Notes: generated by a model not told the origin, from the sequence alone. A stretch of DNA of 32,711 nt from a candidate division WOR-3 bacterium (GCA_039801365.1 JBDRUN010000018.1:1-32711), one strand, 5' to 3'; counted from the first letter of the stretch, positions 1 through 8,155 are shown. A program made the numbers and translations.

Positions 1-2
1 AC

Positions 3-2411
3 ACCGGTCGTTCCTGGGTCACCTATTCCGGACACGGCGACGTGGACAGGTGGGCGGACCCGAGTTTCACGACAACAGGCGTTCACAGTCTGACGAATGT
101 TGACATGGTGCCGTATGTGCAGACTTATGCCTGCCTTTCCGGCAACTTTACCTCGACCAGCTGCCCGGAGTGCTTCTCTGAGTCGTGGATAAGGAGTGGC
201 CGGCGGGGTGGCATCGCTCATATCGCTTCTTCGGTAACCTCGTACTGGACCGAGGATGACACGCTGGAACGCAGGGTATTCGATTGCATGTTTGATTCCT
301 CGTTCTTCTGGATAATGGGAGGGTTCAACCGGGCCAAGCTCATCTACTTCCGGCAGATGGGGAACACCGGTACGACGCGGCGGTATCTCGAGATGTACAA
401 CATGATGGGTGACGGCGCAATTGACGTCTACGCGCATCAGCCGGTCGAGCTTCAAGTCTCTCATCCGTCGGTTATTCCGATTGGCAACTACCCGTTTTCC
501 GTCGCGGTTCGGACTGCGTCCGGGCCGGTGAAGAATGCTCTGGTGTGTGCGGCAGCGCACGGTGACACGACCGTGTTTGCAGCCGGATACACCGATGCCG
601 CGGGGGAGGCGCTGCTCAACATTCAGACGACCGCACCGGATACGTTGTTTGTGACCGTTACTGGCCATGACCTCAGACCTTATCTCGGCTCGGCGCTTGT
701 GATGCCAGCGGGTGGAGCCTATGTATTGTGGCTACGGACTGAGGCGGACGACTCAGCCGGCGGCAACAATGACCGAATCATCAATCCGGGCGAGACTATC
801 AACTTGAAGATGTGGGTGAAGAACTGGGGCGGCGGCCAGGCGCAGAACGTCCGGACCTGGCTACGCTCAAGCGACCCGAATATCACGCTCCGCGACACGG
901 TGAAATCGTTCGGCAACATCGGGCCAGGCGATTCAGCTTTTACCGGGCCGGACGGATTCGACTTCACCGTAGCGTCTTCCTGCACCAACGGATACCGCCT
1001 GGCGTTCTCGGTGTGCTCGAAAGACGCGAACGACTCCTGTTGGCAGAGTCCGCTTTCGCTTTTTGTTGGCGCGCCGAGGCTTTCATATTCGAACTACGAA
1101 GTGTCCGACCCGCCGCCGGGCGGTAACGGCAACCGTATGCTTGACCCTGGCGAACAGGCGGACATGGTCGTGACGCTGCGCAATACGGGGAGGGGTAGGG
1201 CCTATGCCGTTACCGCTATCCTGCGCTCGGGCGATCCCCGGCTTCGGGTGCTTGACTCGCTTGGTTCGTTTGGGGAGATCGGGCCGGACACGACCGGCGC
1301 GAACGGCACCGACCGATTCCGTCTCGGTGTTGACATCTCGACCCCGCGCGAAACCAGATTACCGTGCACATTGTACGTGCGAACCGGGACCCAAACGACC
1401 ATCTGCGCGTTCGAGGTTGAGGTTGGCGCTATCCGTACCTGTGACCCCATCCCGGACGGGCCAAGGACACCGGCCCGCTACTACGCTTACGACATTACCG
1501 ACACGCTGTACGACGAGCGGCCGGTCTTCTCGTGGGTTGAAATCCGCGGCATTGGCACGAGGCTGAATCTGGGAGACGACCAGACCCAGACCGTCAGTCT
1601 GCCCGCGCGGTTCGGTCCTTGGAACTACTATGGCCAGAGCTACACCCAGATTTCGATCTGTTCCAACGGCTGGATTGCGCCAGGGACAACAAGTTATACC
1701 GCATATACCAACACGACCCTGCCGAACACTGCGGCTCCACCTATGGTCTGCCTAAGCTGGGATGACTACGACCCGCGCTATGGCGGAGGGATCTGGTGGT
1801 ATCATGACACCCTGAATCACCGGTTCATAGTCGAGTATGACAGTGTCGAGTACGTAAGCTCCAGCGCCTGGGACAAATTCGAAGTGATTATCTACGATAC
1901 CACCGTAGCCAGGTCATCTGGTGACAACGTTATTCTCGTGCAGTACAAGAGTGCGAACAACTACAGCTCATGTACGGCCGGGCTTCAGGACCAGACTCGG
2001 ACGGTCATAATCCAGTGTCTGTATAACGGCACCTACCACCGAGGGGCCGCGAGTTTTGTGCCCGGTATGGCGGTGAAGTATACCACTGCGCCACCGACCG
2101 GAATCAGGGATATGAGCGCAGGAGACATGACCCCCGGGTTCGGCCTTGCTGGCGCATTTCCCAATCCGTTTCGGACCCACACAGCCATCGGATACCGGCT
2201 GTCGGCTGATGGGCCGAAGGAAATCCGAATCTACGATGCGTCTGGTCGTCTGGTTCGGGCGCTTTCCGCACATGGTTCAGGGCGTGAATCGCTGGGCGTT
2301 GTGTGGGATGGCCGCGACAGCCAGGGTCGCCGGTGCAGCCGTGGGGTGTATCTGTGTCGGCTCGAACCTGGTGTCGAGGCAGAGTCGGTCAAGCTCGTGA
2401 TGGTCGAATAG
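3..2411 (+). CDS. Secreted gingipain-type (C25) cysteine peptidase, 5'-truncated by window
   Basis: The reading frame is open from the window edge, so the true start lies upstream; the first internal GTG (42) is not the start. The visible part opens with the end of a C25 catalytic domain: a TYSGHG motif (bases 24-38, catalytic His at 33-35) and YACLSGNF (catalytic Cys at 132-134), followed by the ESW/GGIAHIASS stretch usual after the Cys in gingipain-like domains. Next come Ig-like and CARDB-like beta-sandwich segments, with two 'N-R-x-x-(N/D)PGE' modules near 770-1080 and 1120-1420, and a long beta-rich region. The last ~85 residues form a T9SS/FlgD-like module (FPNPF...IYDASGRLVRAL...GVYLCRLE). 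The likely role is extracellular or cell-surface proteolysis after export. Family assignment is firm; substrate is unknown. Confidence 0.88.
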   Translation, partial: TGRSWVTYSGHGDVDRWADPSFTTTGVHSLTNVDMVPYVQTYACLSGNFTSTSCPECFSESWIRSGRRGGIAHIASSVTSYWTEDDTLERRVFDCMFDSSFFWIMGGFNRAKLIYFRQMGNTGTTRRYLEMYNMMGDGAIDVYAHQPVELQVSHPSVIPIGNYPFSVAVRTASGPVKNALVCAAAHGDTTVFAAGYTDAAGEALLNIQTTAPDTLFVTVTGHDLRPYLGSALVMPAGGAYVLWLRTEADDSAGGNNDRIINPGETINLKMWVKNWGGGQAQNVRTWLRSSDPNITLRDTVKSFGNIGPGDSAFTGPDGFDFTVASSCTNGYRLAFSVCSKDANDSCWQSPLSLFVGAPRLSYSNYEVSDPPPGGNGNRMLDPGEQADMVVTLRNTGRGRAYAVTAILRSGDPRLRVLDSLGSFGEIGPDTTGANGTDRFRLGVDISTPRETRLPCTLYVRTGTQTTICAFEVEVGAIRTCDPIPDGPRTPARYYAYDITDTLYDERPVFSWVEIRGIGTRLNLGDDQTQTVSLPARFGPWNYYGQSYTQISICSNGWIAPGTTSYTAYTNTTLPNTAAPPMVCLSWDDYDPRYGGGIWWYHDTLNHRFIVEYDSVEYVSSSAWDKFEVIIYDTTVARSSGDNVILVQYKSANNYSSCTAGLQDQTRTVIIQCLYNGTYHRGAASFVPGMAVKYTTAPPTGIRDMSAGDMTPGFGLAGAFPNPFRTHTAIGYRLSADGPKEIRIYDASGRLVRALSAHGSGRESLGVVWDGRDSQGRRCSRGVYLCRLEPGVEAESVKLVMVE

Positions 2412-2435
2412 GTCTGCAAACGGCGCGGAGCGTTT

Positions 2436-2477
2436 CTAACCGGGGTCGTGCTTGACTTCGAACCGGTTCCCGGTTAG
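2436..2477. promoter_or_regulatory. Inverted-repeat operator candidate over the hbd promoter
   Basis: CTAACCGGG (2436-2444) and CCCGGTTAG (2469-2477) are a perfect 9-bp inverted repeat. They flank a TTGACT box (2452-2457), and the right arm overlaps the candidate -10. A further AACCGGTT palindrome lies at 2461-2468, so three AACCGG half-sites surround the promoter. This suggests repressor binding, although a 3' hairpin of the upstream gene cannot be excluded. Confidence 0.45.
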
Positions 2478-2480
2478 GTT
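2452..2480 (+). promoter_or_regulatory. Candidate promoter of 3-hydroxyacyl-CoA dehydrogenase gene
   Basis: TTGACT at 2452-2457 is followed after 16-17 bp by a weak -10 (TTAGGT/TAGGTT, 2474-2480). The predicted transcript would have a leader of about 28 nt carrying the AGGAGG ribosome binding site before ATG 2514. The -10 is poor, so regulation by an activator or repressor is plausible. Confidence 0.4.
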
Positions 2481-2513
2481 AGCCATACCGCGAACAGAGC
2501 TACAGGAGGAACC

Positions 2514-3374
2514 ATGAAAGAGTTCAGGAAAGTCGGTGTCGTCGGCTCGGGTACGATGGGCAACGGCATTGCTCAAGTGTTCGCTGTTGCCGGGTTCGAC
2601 GTGGTTATGACCGATGTTGACCAAAAGTTCCTTGACAAGGGACTTGGCACGATAAGGAAGTCTCTGGCAAAGCTGGTCGAGAAGGGGAAGATGACAGCAC
2701 AGGCCCAAGCCGAGGCGCTCGGCCACATCGCCACTTCAGTCGCACTTGAGGACTGCGCTGGATGTGACATCGTAGTCGAAGCCGTGCCCGAGGATATTGC
2801 GCTCAAGAAACAGATATTCTCAACCCTTGACCAGGTCTGTGGCCCGGACGCAATACTGACGACGAATACTTCGACCATCTCTGTCACCGAAATAGCTGCA
2901 GCCACGAAGCGGCCGGCTAATGTTGCAGGTATGCACTTCATGAATCCGGTGCCGCTCATGCAATTGGTTGAGGTCGTGCGCGGACTGGCAAGCTCGGATG
3001 ACACGATGTACGCTGTGGTGGAACTGGCTAGGAAACTTGGCAAGACCCCGGTTGTCGTCAACGACTCGCCCGGGTTCGTGTCCAACCGTGTGCTTCTGCC
3101 GATGATCAACGAGGCGATATTCTGTCTGGAGCAGGGTGTGGCAGACAAGGAAGCGATTGACTCGGTAATGAAGCTCGGCATGAACCATCCGCTCGGGCCG
3201 CTAGCGCTTGCCGACCTCATCGGGCTGGACGTGTGCCTTGCGATTATGAACGTCCTTTACCGGGACCTTGGCGACCCAAAGTACCGGCCGTGTCCGCTCC
3301 TCAAACGGATGGTCGCAGCCGGGTATCTGGGCCGTAAGACTGGCAGGGGATTCTACGACTACACGCCGAAGTAG
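2514..3374 (+). CDS. hbd: 3-hydroxybutyryl-CoA / 3-hydroxyacyl-CoA dehydrogenase
   Basis: A 286-residue protein with the typical single-domain bacterial length. It carries an N-terminal Rossmann NAD site (G11-S-G13-T-M-G16) and the catalytic pair H141 (in GMHFMNP) and E153, with the 12-residue spacing of this family. N191 (in GFVSNR) is also in place, followed by the C-terminal helical dimerisation domain ([16 protein letters not shown]). It should oxidise (S)-3-hydroxyacyl-CoA to 3-ketoacyl-CoA with NAD(P)+ in the cytoplasm, in beta-oxidation, butyrate or phenylacetate-type pathways. The start is supported by CAGGAGGAACC just upstream of ATG. It appears monocistronic; no thiolase or enoyl-CoA hydratase lies in the window, so the pathway cannot be chosen. 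It could equally be called PaaH/FadB2. Confidence 0.95.
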   Translation: MKEFRKVGVVGSGTMGNGIAQVFAVAGFDVVMTDVDQKFLDKGLGTIRKSLAKLVEKGKMTAQAQAEALGHIATSVALEDCAGCDIVVEAVPEDIALKKQIFSTLDQVCGPDAILTTNTSTISVTEIAAATKRPANVAGMHFMNPVPLMQLVEVVRGLASSDDTMYAVVELARKLGKTPVVVNDSPGFVSNRVLLPMINEAIFCLEQGVADKEAIDSVMKLGMNHPLGPLALADLIGLDVCLAIMNVLYRDLGDPKYRPCPLLKRMVAAGYLGRKTGRGFYDYTPK

Positions 3375-3896
3375 GCAGCCCCGGCTTTCGACTTCAACGG
3401 ACGAAAAGGACCGCCGCGAAGCGAGGCTGGCTCGATTGCCGCGAAGAATATCCTCGACGGGTTCATAGATGAGATGCGCGGGCAAGCAAGAATGTGACAT
3501 TTCGCTACCCACAGGGTGGTCTGGTACACTGCCTGCCCTGCTGTTTGGGTGGCGGCTTGGCTATTTGCCTGGCCTAGTCCTTACCCGGCTGCCCGGCTCG
3601 CTGTCTGGGTAGCTACTTCCATCGCCACCTGACTCGCTACCTGCCCTGCCGTGTGTCTCCCCGCTTGGCTTACGGCTTGACCCACCGCGCAGCTCACGGC
3701 CTGTCCATAGACTTGCCTCGCAGCGTGGTCCACTGCCGGGGGCGCGGCTTGCCCCATCGCCTGCTTCGCAGCTTGGCCGGGCGCTTGGCCTGCGGCCTGG
3801 CCCGCCGCCTGGCTTGCGGTCTGGCTTGCTGTCTGCCTAACTGAAATGCTATCGGGGAGAATACTATCGAAAGCTGCGGAGAAAGATGAATCTGTC
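3375..3896. other. Gene-free interval
   Basis: This interval separates the dehydrogenase gene from the next promoter. Apart from the 12-bp array I see no credible gene, tRNA or clear Rho-independent terminator. The first ~145 bases (3375-3520) show no recognisable structure. Confidence 0.6.
3521..3844. repeat. Degenerate 12-bp-period tandem array (about 27 units)
   Basis: From 3521 the sequence can be cut into consecutive 12-mers with no phase slip to 3844. Examples are TTGGCTTACGGC (3665), TTGGCCGGGCGC (3773), CTGGCCCGCCGC (3797) and CTGGCTTGCGGT (3809). The approximate consensus is CTGGCYYGCNGC. The 3' units are most alike and the 5' units more degraded. The period produces a spurious minus-strand frame reading as tetrapeptides of the QAAG type, and a plus-strand frame reading GLAR/RLAC. 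No start signals or real protein features support translation. A related array lies near 29.1-29.4 kb. Confidence 0.8.
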
Positions 3897-3924
3897 TTGA
3901 CTAGGATAGGCGTGGTTCTATAAT
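3897..3924 (+). promoter_or_regulatory. Sigma70-type promoter, leaderless configuration
   Basis: TTGACT (3897-3902), 16 bp spacer, perfect TATAAT (3919-3924). Only 5 nt separate the -10 from the GTG at 3930, and no Shine-Dalgarno fits between, so transcription should begin at or within a base or two of the start codon. The 12 bases TGGTTCTATAAT are identical to those of the promoter at 32357-32368. Confidence 0.75.
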
Positions 3925-3929
3925 CGGCC

Positions 3930-4490
3930 GTGCTGTCCAAATCCGGTAATCGAGCCGCGCGGGCCAGAGCCGCGAATGAGCGGCTCGCACATTATCAGCG
4001 CACCGGCGTGCTGACGGCGTTCGAGCTTACGCGCCTGGCTCAGATGCCGAGTCCCGAGCGATTGAACAAGGGACCAGTTGTCGTAGTGGAGTGCGTTGAG
4101 CGGATACCGTGTAATCCTTGTGCTGATGCCTGTCCGCGCAAGGCGATAACCATCGAGGGGAATCTGACCGAGTTGCCGAAAGTGGATCAGGAGAAGTGCA
4201 ACGGCTGCATGATGTGCGTGGCCCGCTGTCCTGGGCTGGCGATATTCGTGGTGGACTGTACGTATTCGAAGGCCGAGGCAACGGTTGCCCTGCCGTATGA
4301 GCTTTTGCCCAGACCGGAAAAGGGTCAGAAGGTTGCCGCATTGGACCGTACCGGCCGTAGGGTTGCGACCGGCACGGTGGTTAGGGTGCTTGATTCGCCG
4401 GCAACGGACCGGTGCGCAGTTGTTGTCGTCGCAGTGCCAAAGAGGCTGTGGAACGTGGTGCGGAGTATCAGGGTGAAGGGTAGGAGGTAA
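3930..4490 (+). CDS. 4Fe-4S ferredoxin-like protein of a DAO-type dehydrogenase cluster
   Basis: A 186-residue protein. A basic N-terminal helix region (1-48) is followed by a dicluster-like domain with Cys55, Cys61-x2-Cys64-x3-Cys68-Pro and Cys90-x2-Cys93-x2-Cys96-x3-Cys100-Pro. A small beta-rich tail (about 110-186) follows. The PCNPCADACP block and its spacing match the small ferredoxin-like proteins that accompany FAD-dependent proline, hydroxyproline or sarcosine-type dehydrogenases. The matching 2Fe-2S and FAD partners lie at 6748-8155. It probably carries electrons in the cytoplasm. GTG is chosen as start because the promoter -10 ends 5 nt before it; ATG at residue 39 is the alternative but would leave a long untranslated leader. 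The next gene starts a few bases after the stop. Confidence 0.8.
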   Translation: MLSKSGNRAARARAANERLAHYQRTGVLTAFELTRLAQMPSPERLNKGPVVVVECVERIPCNPCADACPRKAITIEGNLTELPKVDQEKCNGCMMCVARCPGLAIFVVDCTYSKAEATVALPYELLPRPEKGQKVAALDRTGRRVATGTVVRVLDSPATDRCAVVVVAVPKRLWNVVRSIRVKGRR

Positions 4491-4495
4491 CCGTG

Positions 4496-6688
4496 ATGCT
4501 GGCGATTGTTCTCGTGCTTGTTAGTTCGGCGCCCCAGGTGCCGGTTTCAGTCGCAGTGTCGGACGACGCGCTGGCAATAATGGGTAATCCGGCAGGACTT
4601 GGGGTCAATCAGTCCTGGGATTTCTATTGTATGTACAACCTACGCCGGAGTAGTGTGTGGCAGAACTGCGCTCTGTGTGGCAGGCTTGAACAGCTCGGCG
4701 GGTTCTGGGAGCCGGGTAGCCGGTACGGCCTTGGCCTGGGTTTAGGGAACAGGGGTCTGTACGGCGGTGTCAAGCTGACCCGGGACAGTTTGACAAGATG
4801 GGGCCTGGGTGCGCTGGCGCGGCCGGTGCGCTGGCTTTCGGTCGGCGCGGTCTGGAACGACCTGGGCCATAACTGGGGAAGCGTGACAGCCGGCATCGCA
4901 CTACGGCCGTTCGGAAACCGCCTCACCCTGTCCGCAGACGCACTCGGGTCAGCACCACTGCGGCCGGTTGTCGGATTCGAGACTGAGCCTCTGAATGGCG
5001 TGGCCCTGGCCGGCAGGCTGAAGCCTGATGACATGAGTTTCTCACTCGGTCTTACCATCGGCCTGGGCAGGATGTCAGTCGGTACGGTCGGCTCAAGGGT
5101 TGGTCAGAAACAGCAGGTCGGAGCGGTCCTCAGGTTGGGTAAGCAGAAGCGTCGAAGCCTGCTGCCGTCCAAGAAACGGTATGTTGAGGTGAAGCTTGTC
5201 GGTTCGGTTGCTGACCAGAAACCGGGCTTCAGTCTTTCAGGTTCGCGGCCGGCCCGGACCACCTGGGAGCTGCTTGACCTGGTGCAGCGGGCACGCAAGG
5301 ACAGAAGTGTCTGCGGTCTGGTTCTGAAGCTCGAGGGTTTCAGTCCGGGACTTGCCCAGGCCCAGGAACTGAGGTCAGCCCTGGCTGATTTCAGGGCCGC
5401 AGGCAAGAAGGTGTTCGTCTATGCTCCACACCTCGGAATGATGGAGTTCTACGTCGCATCCGTCGCGGACCGCATCCTGTGCTACCCGCTTGGTGACGTG
5501 TCAATTCCAGGTGTTACCGCAACCGCGCTGTTCCTCAAGGGCACGCTGGAAAAACTTGGTATTGAGCCGGACGCAATCCGGCACGGCAAGTACAAGTCCG
5601 CAGTTGAGACGTTCACTGAGGATTCGCTCACCGAGACGAACCGGGAGCAGATTGAGGCGATGCTGGATGCGGTGTTTGATGATTTCGTCGAGCAGACCAG
5701 CAATGGCCGAGGAATCGGCAGGGACAGCATGGAACGGCTGGTGAACATCGGCTTCTTTTCCACCAGGGAGGCAGCACAGTGCGGGCTCGTTGACGAGCTG
5801 TGCTACCCGGACGAGCTGGATAGCATTCTGAAGAAGCAGGTGCCAGGGTTCGGCAAGATGTCCGAAAGTTCGTATCGTGGGATTGAGGACTACGAGTACG
5901 ACTGGCAGCGGCCGGCACAGGTTGCCGTGGTGTATGCAACCGGTTCGATTGAGACCGGCGAGTCTAGGACTGACTTTCTTTCCGGCGAGATGACGATGGG
6001 CGCGAATACCATCGTCAACGCTTTGCGTCGGGCGCGTAAAGATTCGCGAGTCAAGGCGGTTGTGCTCCGGGTTGATTCGCCGGGCGGAGACGGGTTTGCT
6101 TCAGACCTTATCTGGCGAGAAGTAGAGTTGTGTCGCAAGAAGAAACCGGTGGTGGTCTCGATGGGCAATGTTGCTGCGTCCGGCGGGTACTACATTTCAT
6201 GCACGGCCGACAGAATATTCGCCAGCCCGGGAACGGTAACCGGCTCAATTGGCGTGTTCAATCTCAAGTTTGTAACAGAAGGCTTGTACAACAAGCTCGG
6301 AGCCAGGCGTCAGGTGCTGAAACGCGGTGCGCACGCCGGAGCGATGTCGGACCAGAGGCCGCTGACACCAGAGGAGGAGTCACTCTTCACCCGGCAGATT
6401 GATGAGTTCTACCGGCAGTTTGTCGAAAAGGTGGCATCAGGTCGAAGGCTCAGGTACGAGCAGGTGGACTCGGTAGCTCAAGGCCGGGTCTGGACCGGCC
6501 GGGATGCCCGACGGGTCGGACTCGTTGATTCGCTTGGTGGAGTGCTTCCGGCTCTCGAATGGGCCAAGACACAGGCAAAGCTCAAAGACTGCGAGTGTGT
6601 GTTCTATCCAAGTCGGAAGGCTGGTCTGGGTCCGCTCTTGGAGCGGCTCGTACAGGCACTTGTGCCGAGGGTTGCGCTGTGGCCATGA
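4496..6688 (+). CDS. sppA: Outer-membrane-barrel / SppA (S49) fusion protease
   Basis: The protein has about 730 residues; long-form SppA has about 620. After a signal peptide the first ~215 residues look like an OM beta-barrel of the PorV/UPF0164 style: a DDALAIMGNPAGLG opening, then many short Gly/aromatic strands. Two S49 domains follow. The N-terminal one carries the general-base Lys (K367 with ATG numbering, in GKYKSAVE), the C-terminal one the nucleophile Ser (S562, in AASGGYY), as in the 67-kDa SppA type. It should cut signal peptides or membrane peptides at the envelope. ATG 4496 sits 7 nt after AGGAGGT (4482-4488); GTG 4493 is the alternative start. The gene lies between the Fe-S partner genes. 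Confidence 0.85.
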   Translation: MLAIVLVLVSSAPQVPVSVAVSDDALAIMGNPAGLGVNQSWDFYCMYNLRRSSVWQNCALCGRLEQLGGFWEPGSRYGLGLGLGNRGLYGGVKLTRDSLTRWGLGALARPVRWLSVGAVWNDLGHNWGSVTAGIALRPFGNRLTLSADALGSAPLRPVVGFETEPLNGVALAGRLKPDDMSFSLGLTIGLGRMSVGTVGSRVGQKQQVGAVLRLGKQKRRSLLPSKKRYVEVKLVGSVADQKPGFSLSGSRPARTTWELLDLVQRARKDRSVCGLVLKLEGFSPGLAQAQELRSALADFRAAGKKVFVYAPHLGMMEFYVASVADRILCYPLGDVSIPGVTATALFLKGTLEKLGIEPDAIRHGKYKSAVETFTEDSLTETNREQIEAMLDAVFDDFVEQTSNGRGIGRDSMERLVNIGFFSTREAAQCGLVDELCYPDELDSILKKQVPGFGKMSESSYRGIEDYEYDWQRPAQVAVVYATGSIETGESRTDFLSGEMTMGANTIVNALRRARKDSRVKAVVLRVDSPGGDGFASDLIWREVELCRKKKPVVVSMGNVAASGGYYISCTADRIFASPGTVTGSIGVFNLKFVTEGLYNKLGARRQVLKRGAHAGAMSDQRPLTPEEESLFTRQIDEFYRQFVEKVASGRRLRYEQVDSVAQGRVWTGRDARRVGLVDSLGGVLPALEWAKTQAKLKDCECVFYPSRKAGLGPLLERLVQALVPRVALWP

Positions 6689-6702
6689 GAAGAAGGGGCC
6701 GA

Positions 6703-6726
6703 GGGTTCAAGGGTTCAAGGATTCAA
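6703..6726 (+). repeat. 8-bp tandem repeat (GGGTTCAA)
   Basis: Two copies of GGGTTCAA and one GGATTCAA run back to back just after the sppA stop. They lie where an upstream start of the next gene would place coding sequence, which favours the downstream TTG start. They may be a slippage-prone spacer. Confidence 0.6.
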
Positions 6727-6747
6727 GCCGTGCGCCGGAGGTCCGGG

Positions 6748-7029
6748 TTGAATCGTGATGCAAGGGTGACCGTTGTTTGTCGGTGCGAGGAAGTGACGGA
6801 GCAGGAAATACGGCAGGCGATTCGGAACGGACACCATTCCTTGGAGGAGTTGAAGCGGGTGCTGCGGATCGGGATGGGACACTGCCAGGGCAGGGGATGT
6901 CTGCGCATTATCGCCCGGCTGATACAGGAGGAGACCGGGATTCCGGCCGCGAGTCAGAAGATGCCGCTTCCGCGACCACCTTTGAAGCCGCTGCCAATAG
7001 GAATGCTGGCAAACTGGCAAGATGAGTAA
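6748..7029 (+). CDS. BFD-like [2Fe-2S] protein
   Basis: About 93 residues from TTG. It has the BFD-like cysteine pattern Cys11-x-Cys13 (VVCRCEEV) and Cys46-x4-Cys51 (GHCQGRGC), which binds a 2Fe-2S cluster. This CQGRxC form is typical of the small subunits or fused domains of proline, hydroxyproline, sarcosine and cyanide-type DAO dehydrogenases, and it fits an electron-carrier role for the adjacent FAD enzyme. I choose TTG 6748 because GGAGGT (6737-6742) lies 5 nt upstream. An alternative ATG at 6685 overlaps the sppA stop as ATGA, but it would translate the GGGTTCAA repeats and lacks a ribosome binding site. The 3' end overlaps the next gene by 8 nt. Confidence 0.82.
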   Translation: MNRDARVTVVCRCEEVTEQEIRQAIRNGHHSLEELKRVLRIGMGHCQGRGCLRIIARLIQEETGIPAASQKMPLPRPPLKPLPIGMLANWQDE

Positions 7030-8155
7030 GACAGCCGATACGGTGGTTATCGGAGCCGGGATAATCGGCGCTGCCACCGGCTACTATCTGGCCAAGCGAG
7101 GGCACAAGGTTATCGTTCTGGAAAAGGATTTTCCCTGCGCCGGTTCGACCGGCAGATGCATCGGCGGCATTCGGGCTCAGTTTACCCATGACCTCTCAAT
7201 TCGGGTGATGCTCGAGAGCATCAAGGTCTTCTCGACCCTGAAAGATGAACTCGGACAGGACATTGAGTGGTTCCAGGGCGGTTATCTGTTTCTGGCTTTT
7301 GACGAGCAGCGCGAGCAGGCGTTTCGTAACGCCATAGCGATTCAGCGGCAATACGGACTAAGGGTGGACTACATCGGGCCCAAGGAGTGCAAAACCATCG
7401 TAGCGGACCTGAATACCGATGGACTTCTGGGAGGAGCCTGGTGTGCAACCGACGGCCAGGCAAATCCGTTCAAGGTCACTTACGGATACCTTTCTGGAAT
7501 CAGAAGGTTTGGCGGCGAAGTCAGGTGCGGGAGTGAGGTCACGGCAATCCGGGTGCACAAAGAGCGAGTTGTCTCGGTATTGACCGCAGACGGAACTGAA
7601 TTGTCCACACGCAACGTGGTCAATGCCGCTGGCCCATGGGCAGGCCCGGTCGGCTCACTTGCCGGAGTCAATGTTCCGGTCAAGCCGGACCGGCACGAGT
7701 CACTTGTCACTGAGGCGGCTGAGCACCTGTTCAACCCTATGCTCGTTGATTACCGGCCAGACGGGTGCTATTTCCTGCAGCACATCGGAACCGGCCATTT
7801 CCTCGGATGCTACACGCCGGCCCGGCTTGTACCCGGTCACGGCACAGAGTCGACCGATGAGTTTCTCACCGAGATGCCAAGGAGAATGGTGCGACTGGTG
7901 CCGAGGCTTGCCGGTCTGAAAGTCCTCAGGCAATGGGCCGGTTCGTACGAGATGAGCCCGGACGGGAATCCGCTGTGCGGGATTACGCCAGTTCAAGGGT
8001 TCTACGTTGCCGCAGGTATGAGCGGCCACGGGTTCATGTTCGGACCCGCAATCGGAAAACTGATGGCTGAGCTGATTGACTGCGGTCAAACTTCCCTGCC
8101 GCTCGACCAGTTCAGCCTCACGCGAGACTTCGGCCAGGCCGAAGCGATGAAATAG
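7022..8155 (+). CDS. FAD-dependent oxidoreductase, DAO family (proline/sarcosine dehydrogenase beta-like)
   Basis: A 377-residue protein. The N-terminal dinucleotide-binding fold reads VVIGAGIIGAATGYYLAKRG and ends in the acidic VLEKD that binds the FAD ribose. GSTGRCIGG follows, a typical DAO-family block, and the C-terminal FAD-contact segment VAAGMSGHGFMFGPAIG is present. Length and motifs match the catalytic beta subunit of amino-acid dehydrogenases such as L-proline dehydrogenase or heterotetrameric sarcosine oxidase. The amine substrate cannot be read from the sequence. Its start overlaps the BFD gene by 8 nt, indicating coupling. The usual large NAD(P)-binding alpha partner is not in the window. 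A GC inverted repeat (8128-8144) lies near its 3' end. Confidence 0.88.
   Translation: MSKTADTVVIGAGIIGAATGYYLAKRGHKVIVLEKDFPCAGSTGRCIGGIRAQFTHDLSIRVMLESIKVFSTLKDELGQDIEWFQGGYLFLAFDEQREQAFRNAIAIQRQYGLRVDYIGPKECKTIVADLNTDGLLGGAWCATDGQANPFKVTYGYLSGIRRFGGEVRCGSEVTAIRVHKERVVSVLTADGTELSTRNVVNAAGPWAGPVGSLAGVNVPVKPDRHESLVTEAAEHLFNPMLVDYRPDGCYFLQHIGTGHFLGCYTPARLVPGHGTESTDEFLTEMPRRMVRLVPRLAGLKVLRQWAGSYEMSPDGNPLCGITPVQGFYVAAGMSGHGFMFGPAIGKLMAELIDCGQTSLPLDQFSLTRDFGQAEAMK

Noticed and set aside
3521..3844. CRISPR array
   Set aside because: Units are 12 bp with no spacers and are degenerate; no cas genes nearby.
3581..3940. Minus-strand 119-codon frame with QAAG-type tetrapeptides
   Set aside because: It is produced by the 12-bp period. 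No ribosome binding site; the related array at 29 kb opens a different frame; and it overlaps a good promoter and gene start.
8128..8144. CTTCGGCC/GGCCGAAG hairpin as terminator of the DAO gene
   Set aside because: It lies inside the coding sequence near the 3' end and has no U-tract; it could be chance in GC-rich sequence.
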